Of a stretch of DNA of 6,710 bases, positions 1-4,839 are shown piece after piece. This DNA is from Rhodospirillales bacterium. Lineage in GTDB: Bacteria; Pseudomonadota; Alphaproteobacteria; Rhodospirillales; Casp-alpha2. Numbering within the stretch: position 1 is the stretch's first letter; each line of letters starts with the position of its first letter. The position numbers and the translations under genes are program-made. Where the stretch lies: the NCBI GenBank assembly GCA_028282185.1, contig JANQIJ010000027.1, positions 1-6,710 of the forward strand, in the 5' to 3' direction. Under the pieces are notes generated by a model, which had not been told where the DNA came from, made no database searches, and saw only the letters and a list, made by a program, of their open reading frames with translations.

Positions 1-725
1 TCCATCCAATCCGTCGCCGACAAACGGAAGGCCAGGGGCAGATCTTCCGGCCAGACCTGGCGGATCGCCCGGGCCACCTCTCGGGCCAACCTGACCCGGC
101 CCTGAAAATCGCCGCCATAGGCATCGGTCCTGGCGTTGGCCACCGGGGAATAGAACTGATGAATGAGAAAGCCGTGGGCGGCATAGACCTCGATGATCTT
201 GTAGCCGGCGTCAAGCGCGCGGCGGGCGGCGTTGCGAAAGGACGCGACGGTCGCCTCGATCTCGGTGATTTCCAGCGCGTGCGGTTCCGGCCAGCCGTCG
301 CCGAACGGCAAGGCCGAGGGCGCGACGGCCCGCCACGGCGCTTCGCCGCGAAGCGCCACGTCCTCGTCGTCGACGGGCGTCTGCCCGTGCCAGGGCCGCC
401 GCTCGCTCGCCTTGCGGCCGGCATGGCCCAGTTGGATACCAGGGACGGCCCCTTCGTCGGCGAGGAAACGGGCGATGCGGGCATGGCCTTCGATTTGACC
501 GTCATGCCACAGGCCGAGATCGCCATGGGTGCGACGGCCGCGATCCTCCACCGCCGTGGCTTCGGTATAGACCAAGCCGGCGCCGCCCAGGGCGAAACGG
601 CCGAGATGGACCAGATGCCAGTCGTTGACCAGGCCGGCCCGCGCGCGATACTGGCTCATCGGCGAAACGGCGACGCGGTTGGAGACGGTGACGCCGCGCA
701 GGCGGATGGGCGTGAACAGGGACAT
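1..725 (-). CDS. NADH:flavin oxidoreductase, old yellow enzyme (YqjM-like) family, 3' end outside window
   Basis: This is the first 241 residues of an FMN-dependent ene-reductase-type TIM barrel; the family reduces activated C=C bonds (enones, maleimides, nitro compounds) with NAD(P)H in the cytoplasm. The frame begins at ATG 723-725 with MSLFTPIRLRGVTVSNRV and is preceded on the minus strand by AAGGTG (732-737), a good ribosome binding site. Family landmarks are SPMSQY (21-26), WHLVHLG (36-42), the FMN-site stretch QLGHAGRK (98-105), AAHGFLIHQF (182-191) and ARTDAYGGD (198-206). The frame is open to the left edge, so roughly the last third is missing because of the window, not a mutation. 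Three expected active-site residues differ: Ser24 where YqjM has Cys26, Tyr181 at the His of the HxxH/HxxN pair, and Phe186 where the catalytic Tyr usually sits (His184 is kept). Family assignment is firm; substrate is unknown and the enzyme may be atypical. It is divergent from the peroxiredoxin-like gene. Confidence 0.93.
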   Translation of the reverse strand, partial: MSLFTPIRLRGVTVSNRVAVSPMSQYRARAGLVNDWHLVHLGRFALGGAGLVYTEATAVEDRGRRTHGDLGLWHDGQIEGHARIARFLADEGAVPGIQLGHAGRKASERRPWHGQTPVDDEDVALRGEAPWRAVAPSALPFGDGWPEPHALEITEIEATVASFRNAARRALDAGYKIIEVYAAHGFLIHQFYSPVANARTDAYGGDFQGRVRLAREVARAIRQVWPEDLPLAFRLSATDWM

Positions 726-804
726 AGGGGACACCTTATGCTGATCGGTCCGAGGAAAGATCGTCCGGGCCGCGGCCGGATCGACCGGGTGGGTTGCTGG
801 CCGG

Positions 805-835
805 GTTATAGGGGATGCCCATAGGGAAAGGTCAA
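805..835 (-). promoter_or_regulatory. Predicted sigma70-type promoter for the oxidoreductase gene, 19-bp spacer
   Basis: On the minus strand TTGACC (830-835, 5 of 6 to the consensus -35) is followed after 19 bp by TATAAC (805-810, 5 of 6 to the consensus -10). Transcription would start near 798, giving a leader of about 70 nt before the ATG at 725. The spacer is 2 bp longer than the 17-bp optimum, a feature of promoters activated by MerR-family regulators. The spacer has only short GGG/CCC and ATG/CAT dyad elements, so an operator is not proven. Confidence 0.55.
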
Positions 836-836
836 C

Positions 837-902
837 CCCCGGCGGCGTCACGTTCCCTCGACCGTAGGGCCGGACGGCGCGCGGCCGACCCCGCCGCCGG
901 GG
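837..902. repeat. Perfect 11-bp GC-rich inverted repeat in the divergent promoter region
   Basis: CCCCGGCGGCG (837-847) is the exact reverse complement of CGCCGCCGGGG (892-902), with 44 nt between. The left arm lies immediately upstream of the oxidoreductase -35 hexamer. It could be a protein-binding dyad or a structured RNA element, but in such GC-rich DNA an arm of this composition can also arise by chance. Confidence 0.45.
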
Positions 903-1048
903 AAGGACGGGTCAATTTCGAGAGCATTTGACGGCCGCGCCCGGCGATCACAAAGCCGTAACCCCATGGCAAGCCTGTTGCGCTGCCGATCGGAAGGGCG
1001 TAGATGCGGGGCACATCCCGGCGCATCGATGCGACCTTACCCCAGTTT

Positions 1049-1054
1049 AGGAGA
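1049..1054 (+). promoter_or_regulatory. Shine-Dalgarno AGGAGA that selects a TTG start for the peroxiredoxin-like gene
   Basis: AGGAGA lies 6 nt before TTG 1061-1063. The in-frame ATG at 1004 also has a possible site, GGAAGG (992-997), 6 nt upstream. The 19 extra codons it would add include TTA, TTT, AGG, AGA and AGA, unlike the rest of the gene. The family typically begins close to an LTPRQ-type sequence, which fits TTG. Confidence 0.65.
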
Positions 1055-1060
1055 AGACCC

Positions 1061-1597
1061 TTGCTCACTCCCCGTCAGAAAACCCCCGACCTGAACGTCG
1101 AAACCCTGGACCACGGCAGCTTCGACCTGGCCAGCGAAAAATCCGAACGCGGCGTCGTGATCTGCTTCTACCGCGGCCTGCATTGCCCGATCTGCGCCAA
1201 CTATCTGACCGAATTCGACAAGCGGGCGCCGGATTTCGCCGAACGCGGCGTGACCAGCCTGGCGCTCAGCACCGACGGCGAGGAACGGACCCGCGCCATG
1301 GCCGATAAGATCGAAGCCAGGAACCTGCGCTTCGGCTATGACCTCAGCCTGTCGAAAGCCCGCGAATGGGGCCTCTACATCTCGACGTCGCGGGGCAAGA
1401 CCTCGATCGGCATCGAGGAGCCGGCCCTGTTCGCCGAACCGGGCCTGTTCATGGTAACGCCGGAACAGACGCTCTATTACGGCTCGGTTCAGACCATGCC
1501 CTTCGTCCGGCCGCATTTCTCGGAACTGGTGGCGGCCCTGGACTTCGCCATCGAAAAGAACTACCCGGCGCGCGGCGAATACACCGGGGCGGTGTAA
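1061..1597 (+). CDS. Peroxiredoxin-like protein (AhpC/TSA family, thioredoxin fold) with CPIC motif
   Basis: A 178-residue cytoplasmic protein of the thioredoxin-fold peroxiredoxin-like family; no signal peptide is visible. The N-terminus (LTPRQKTPDLNVETLDHG) is the usual lead-in to the fold. The redox centre is FYRGLHCPICANYL (36-49), with Cys42 and Cys45; an extra Cys35 precedes it. Aligned by the FY-x7-C spacing, Cys45 takes the place of the peroxidatic cysteine, while Cys42 sits where true peroxiredoxins have Thr/Ser and Arg38 replaces the usual Pro. The site is therefore a CxxC dithiol rather than the PxxxTxxC motif. The C-terminal half (GLFMVTPEQTLYYGSVQTMPFVRP, in part) is typical of the family. 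Likely role is thiol-dependent peroxide or disulfide chemistry; physiological substrate is unknown. The start was set at TTG by the ribosome binding site; an ATG start at 1004 would give 197 residues. It is convergent with rmuC. Confidence 0.85.
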   Translation: MLTPRQKTPDLNVETLDHGSFDLASEKSERGVVICFYRGLHCPICANYLTEFDKRAPDFAERGVTSLALSTDGEERTRAMADKIEARNLRFGYDLSLSKAREWGLYISTSRGKTSIGIEEPALFAEPGLFMVTPEQTLYYGSVQTMPFVRPHFSELVAALDFAIEKNYPARGEYTGAV

Positions 1598-1660
1598 AAC
1601 CGGGTGAACGAGCTTTCCCGGCAGTCCGACCGCCCGGTTCCAGTCGCGCGGACTGCCGGG
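1598..1660 (+). terminator. Strong hairpin, possible terminator or 3' pseudoknot after the peroxiredoxin-like gene
   Basis: CCCGGCAGTCCG (1617-1628) and CGGACTGCCGGG (1649-1660) form a perfect 12-bp stem around a 20-nt loop. Within the loop, CGCCCGGTT (1631-1639) can pair with AACCGGGTG (1598-1606), which directly follows the TAA stop; this is 9 pairs with one G-U and would make an H-type pseudoknot. A further 13-bp palindrome, CTGGCG-G-CGCCAG, lies at 1673-1685. Neither strand has a U-tract, so classical intrinsic termination is not supported. The position between convergent genes still favours an mRNA 3'-end or insulating role. Confidence 0.45.
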
Positions 1661-1707
1661 CTATCTCCGGTGCTGGCGGCGCCAGTTGCCCATGAATGGC
1701 GACAAGC

Positions 1708-3162
1708 TCAGCCGGGCTCCGAATTCGAAGAGTCATGGCCGATCTCCAATATTTCCTCGGCTTCGCCTTCGATAACGTCCGACCCTTCGTCCGCGACGAC
1801 TTGCAGCGACTGCATGCGATCTGGAAAGCCATCGTTCCGACTGGTTTCGACACCCAACGCACGCAGTTCACTCACCTTCGGCAGCAGCCGCGAATTGAAC
1901 GACCTTGCCATGTCGCCATAGGCTTTCGTCGCGCTCTTTAGACCTCTGCCAATCTTTCCTGCGTTCTCCAGAACGATGGCGACACGATCCAGCAACACAC
2001 CCGTCTGTTCCACGATCTTCGCCTGGTTCTCCGTTTGACGTGAAAGTTTGATCTCACTTCTTGCGAAGCCTATGAGGCAATACAGGCCCGAATGACCGGA
2101 CGGAATCACACTCGCCTTTCGGCATTTTTCGATGAACTTGGGGTCCGCCGACCCGAGCTTTTCGAGCGCGGATTCGCTCGGCAGGTACATCAAGGTCAGC
2201 GTGCGGGTGATGCGCCCGGCCCTTCCGGAATTTCGATAGGTCTCTTCGACCGCGGATGCATAGTTTTTCGAGGACAGATCCTTTAAGTGAGCGTTCATTC
2301 GATCGACGAACTTGTTCAGTGCCGATTGCTCCATCTCAGCACCTTGCCCTTCCGCTTGTGCCATTTCGACGATCCACTTTGAACTCTTGCTGTCGATGAT
2401 CAAGACGGAGTCACCCGGCATGAAGACCACGGCATCGGGCCGCAGCCGCTGTCCTTGGATGGTTTTTTGAAGGACGAAGTCCCGACCCTGTTCCAGGCCG
2501 ATGTTCTTCAATGCGTTGCCGAGGCCGACCTCGGCGACATCCGCGGCGCCACCGGGCGAGGTCAAGGCCCGCCATACGGTATCGACCCTCTCGCCATGTT
2601 CCTGGACCTTGGAATGAAACGAGGCGATCGTTTGAGAAATTTTCTCGTACTTGTTCCTGACTTCGTCGACCGACTCTTTGAATATCTTTTCCTTTTCGTC
2701 ATTCGACGCCTTGCTTTCCAGCTTGTGATCTTCCAGCAATTTTGACGAGAGTTCCCGCGCACTCGTAATGGCGCCCGCTTTTGCCGCCTCGATCGTCTCT
2801 TTCTTTGTCTTCTCCCAATCCTCCATTTGCGACCGCATCAGTCCGAGTTCCTGATTCTTGAGTGCCAGTTCCTTTTCGGCGTCGGTCTTTCCGGCCTCTG
2901 CCGATTGTCTCTTCGCCAGCGCCTCGGATTTTTCGTCTTCAAGTCGGCTCAAATTCTCACGGACCGATTGCAATTCGGCCCTCAAGGAGGCCTCCGTGCT
3001 GCTCGCCTTCTCAACTCTTTGCCGGTCAGCGTTTTGTGCCGTCAATAATCTGTTTCGTTCCCTCCAGAGCGAGATCACGGCAACGAACATCACAAACAGC
3101 ACAACCAGCATTGCGCCGAAAAACACGGCCGAACCATCCATCGTTGAAGTTTCCACGCCCAC
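1708..3162 (-). CDS. rmuC: DNA recombination protein RmuC homolog, membrane-anchored coiled-coil nuclease-like protein
   Basis: RmuC-family protein, about 484 residues from the chosen GTG start and close in length to E. coli RmuC. The E. coli protein is linked to limiting rearrangements at short inverted repeats, and its core is predicted to have a restriction-endonuclease-like fold. From the GTG start, residues 12-33 form one transmembrane helix (AVFFGAMLVVLFVMFVAVIS). Residues about 35-195 are a Lys/Glu/Gln-rich coiled coil, and the catalytic-like core spans about 200-440. Core signatures are RPDAVVFMPGDSVLIIDSKS (241-260), with the Asp and D-x-K residues expected of that fold, and the hallmark SFNSRLLPKVSELRALGV (421-438). 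The tail is acidic (DEGSDVIEGEAEEILE). Start choice: GGAGTAAAGG (3170-3179) precedes TTG 3163-3165 and GTG 3160-3162; ATG 3139-3141 is possible but lacks a site, and a TTG at 3223-3225 would add 21 residues. Its GC is clearly lower than its neighbours'. Confidence 0.92.
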   Translation of the reverse strand: MGVETSTMDGSAVFFGAMLVVLFVMFVAVISLWRERNRLLTAQNADRQRVEKASSTEASLRAELQSVRENLSRLEDEKSEALAKRQSAEAGKTDAEKELALKNQELGLMRSQMEDWEKTKKETIEAAKAGAITSARELSSKLLEDHKLESKASNDEKEKIFKESVDEVRNKYEKISQTIASFHSKVQEHGERVDTVWRALTSPGGAADVAEVGLGNALKNIGLEQGRDFVLQKTIQGQRLRPDAVVFMPGDSVLIIDSKSSKWIVEMAQAEGQGAEMEQSALNKFVDRMNAHLKDLSSKNYASAVEETYRNSGRAGRITRTLTLMYLPSESALEKLGSADPKFIEKCRKASVIPSGHSGLYCLIGFARSEIKLSRQTENQAKIVEQTGVLLDRVAIVLENAGKIGRGLKSATKAYGDMARSFNSRLLPKVSELRALGVETSRNDGFPDRMQSLQVVADEGSDVIEGEAEEILEIGHDSSNSEPG

Positions 3163-3169
3163 CAAGCCG

Positions 3170-3179
3170 CCTTTACTCC
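3170..3179 (-). promoter_or_regulatory. Ribosome binding site deciding the rmuC start
   Basis: Read on the minus strand, GGAGTAAAGG ends 4 nt before TTG (3163-3165) and 7 nt before GTG (3160-3162). The GTG has the better spacing to AAAGG. The ATG at 3139-3141 has only GAAACTTCAACG in front of it, with no AGGAG-like sequence. Confidence 0.5.
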
Positions 3180-3254
3180 GCCGGATTTCCCGGTCAAGGT
3201 TGCCCCAGGCGGGCCGAGAAAACAAATGGTGAACGCAAGCCGCCGCAAAGTGCC

Positions 3255-3260
3255 AAGGAG
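3255..3260 (+). promoter_or_regulatory. Ribosome binding site AAGGAG deciding the DUF4139 gene start
   Basis: AAGGAG is 7 nt upstream of ATG 3268-3270. An upstream in-frame ATG at 3226 has no comparable site and would put 14 basic and polar residues in front of an otherwise clean signal peptide, so 3268 is preferred. Confidence 0.8.
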
Positions 3261-3267
3261 ATCAAGC

Positions 3268-4707
3268 ATGTGCCGCTTCCGCCTCGTCGTCCTTCCGGTC
3301 CTGATGGCCACCGTCCTGGCCCTGCCGATTCGCGGATTTGCCGATGTCGCCGACGCGCCCGACCCGGTAACTGAACGGGTGGTCAACGTGTTCACGGGCG
3401 GTTTGGGCCAGATATGGGAGCGCCGTGCGCTTGAACTCAAAACCGATGGCGGCGAGGAAACCCTGACCCTGGCCGGGATCAGCGAACGGGCAATCGTCGA
3501 AAGCCTCAGGATCGCCGGCGACGGCGGCCCGCTGACGGTGACGGCGGTGACGCTCAACCGCGAGGTACTGACGCCGGACGCCCTGTTGCGCCGCCATCTC
3601 GGGCGCGAGGTCGACGTCATCAAGACCCATCCGACCACCGGGGCGGAACGCCGGGTGCGGGCAGAGGTCGTATCGCTTGCCGGCGGGCCGGTATTGCGCA
3701 TCGACGGCCGCCTGGAAACCGGCGTTCCCGGGCGGCTGTCGTTCCCCGACGCAACATTCGGCCTGCCGCCCCGACCGGTGCTCTCGGCACGGCTCAGCGC
3801 CGGCCCGGGCACCAAGGGCCTGCAACTGACCTATCTGAGCGAAGGCCTCGCCTGGTCCGTCGATTACACGGCCCAGTTGGCGACCGACGGCCGACACCTC
3901 GACCTGACCGCCTGGGCCGGTGTCCGCAACGACACGGGCGTCGATTTGTCGGCCCAGGCGCTGCGTCTGGTGGCCGGCCAGATCAACCGCCGCACGGGCC
4001 CGCGCGCCCAACCCCGGGCCGAGGGCATGGCCCTGATGGCGACCAAGGCCGTGGCCGACGCCGGTGGGCACGCCCTGCCGGCGCGCGAAGCCGTCGGCGG
4101 CGCCCATGTCTATACCGTACCGGGGCTGGTTCGTTTGCGAAACAATGAAACCCGGCAATTGGCACTGCTCCACGCGGCAAACGTTGCGGTCACGGAAACG
4201 CTGATCAGCGCCGGTCATCCGGTGGTCTTCGGCGCTCAGCGGGGGCAGCCCCGACCGAGCCACCCGGACCTGCGCCTGGCCTTCGACAACCGGGACCTGG
4301 TCCCGGGCGGCCTGCCGCTGCCGGCGGGGATCATCCGGGTCTATCGGCCGACCAAGGGCGGCCCGCCGCTGTTCGCCGGCGAAGACCGGATCATCGACAC
4401 GCCCGGTGGCGAGAGGGCGCGCCTGACCATCGGCCGGGCCTTCGATGTCACGGTGCGCCGGCAACAGACGGCGTTCCAGCGGCTGGACGCCAAGGGCCGA
4501 AATGTCGAGGCCGCCTTCCGCATCGAGGTCAGGAACGGCCGCGACCGGCCGGCCCGCGTCCGCCTGGACGAGACCCTGCCCGGCGATTGGCGGGTGACGG
4601 AAGAAAACCGGCCCCACGAACGGGCCGGCGGCCAGGCGCGCTGGCACCTGGACGTCCCGGCGGGCGGGCGGGCCGAACTGACCTACCGGGTGCGGGTATT
4701 GCGCTAA
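3268..4707 (+). CDS. DUF4139 domain-containing exported protein
   Basis: A 479-residue protein whose function I do not know. It starts with a signal peptide: Met-Cys-Arg-Phe-Arg, a hydrophobic stretch (6-20) and a likely signal peptidase I cleavage after Gly-Phe-Ala25. It should therefore be periplasmic or, less likely, membrane-associated. The N-terminal part (about 35-160) is beta-rich and matches the lead-in of this family. The DUF4139 region covers about 165-479, with YLSEGLAWSVDYTAQL (189-204), LRLVAGQINR (232-241), LPAGIIRVYRP (351-361), FAGEDRIIDTPGGE (369-382), the IGRAFDVTVRRQQT strand (388-401) and the terminal AGGRAELTYRVRVLR. There are no obvious catalytic clusters, and the only cysteine is Cys2, inside the signal peptide. 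The pattern suggests a stack of beta-sandwich domains rather than an enzyme. It diverges from rmuC across a 105-bp gap, and its stop codon lies in the first arm of the inverted-repeat element. Family assignment is good; role is undetermined. Confidence 0.87.
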   Translation: MCRFRLVVLPVLMATVLALPIRGFADVADAPDPVTERVVNVFTGGLGQIWERRALELKTDGGEETLTLAGISERAIVESLRIAGDGGPLTVTAVTLNREVLTPDALLRRHLGREVDVIKTHPTTGAERRVRAEVVSLAGGPVLRIDGRLETGVPGRLSFPDATFGLPPRPVLSARLSAGPGTKGLQLTYLSEGLAWSVDYTAQLATDGRHLDLTAWAGVRNDTGVDLSAQALRLVAGQINRRTGPRAQPRAEGMALMATKAVADAGGHALPAREAVGGAHVYTVPGLVRLRNNETRQLALLHAANVAVTETLISAGHPVVFGAQRGQPRPSHPDLRLAFDNRDLVPGGLPLPAGIIRVYRPTKGGPPLFAGEDRIIDTPGGERARLTIGRAFDVTVRRQQTAFQRLDAKGRNVEAAFRIEVRNGRDRPARVRLDETLPGDWRVTEENRPHERAGGQARWHLDVPAGGRAELTYRVRVLR

Positions 4708-4814
4708 AGCGTGTCACGTTTAAATTGAATAGCCGAGACGCTGTTTCCGGTTCGCTGGCTGGGAAGGCCGGCTTGCCGATCTAAGCCGTTTCAATCTAAA
4801 CCCGAACTGCTATA
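4705..4814. repeat. Imperfect inverted-repeat element between convergent genes, resembles a dispersed alphaproteobacterial intergenic repeat
   Basis: The two 25-nt outer arms, 4705-4729 and 4790-4814, are inverted copies matching at 18 of 25 positions. The core GTTTAAATTGAA (4718-4729) pairs with TTCAATCTAAAC (4790-4801) at 11 of 12. It is A/T-richer than its surroundings and starts on the TAA stop codon of the DUF4139 gene. The TTTCAATCTAAAC-type arm is familiar to me from short dispersed intergenic repeats in alphaproteobacteria; that resemblance is from memory. A small CGGGC/GCCCG hairpin (4820-4833) lies between it and the transporter stop. The element may also serve as a bidirectional mRNA 3'-end structure, although no clear U-tract follows. 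Confidence 0.6.
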
Positions 4815-4839
4815 GGCATCGGGCCGGCGCCCGGCGGGG

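Larger units (their letters stand above)
726..1060. other. Divergent intergenic region between the oxidoreductase and the peroxiredoxin-like gene
   Basis: This 335-bp gap separates two divergently transcribed genes. It carries a near-consensus promoter facing the oxidoreductase (805-835), a perfect 11-bp inverted repeat (837-847 with 892-902), and a smaller GTCAA/TTGAC dyad (911-915 with 928-932). A 10-bp palindrome, GGCCGCGGCC (768-777), lies in the oxidoreductase leader. I see no convincing coding frame and no clear promoter for the plus-strand gene; the best candidate -35, TTGACG at 928-933, has no good -10 at normal spacing. Confidence 0.6.

Noticed and set aside
159..824. A 221-codon plus-strand frame opposite the oxidoreductase
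   Set aside because: It is the antisense shadow of a clear old yellow enzyme frame that continues to the left edge.
928..956. TTGACG (928-933) as a promoter for the peroxiredoxin-like gene
   Set aside because: With 15-18 bp spacing the -10 candidates are CACAAA or CAAAGC, neither close to TATAAT.
3226..3267. Longer DUF4139 start at ATG 3226
   Set aside because: It would add 14 residues (MVNASRRKVPRRSS) before a complete signal peptide, and it lacks the AAGGAG site that precedes ATG 3268.
3262..4647. A 461-codon open frame antisense to the DUF4139 gene
   Set aside because: High GC keeps the opposite strand free of stops. The plus-strand frame has a signal peptide, an excellent ribosome binding site and family motifs; the antisense product has none.
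1708..4707. rmuC plus DUF4139 as a new anti-phage or genome-defence cassette
   Set aside because: The two genes are divergent, not an operon. There is no nuclease partner, helicase, integrase, tRNA or other defence gene nearby, and only the low GC of rmuC hints at transfer.
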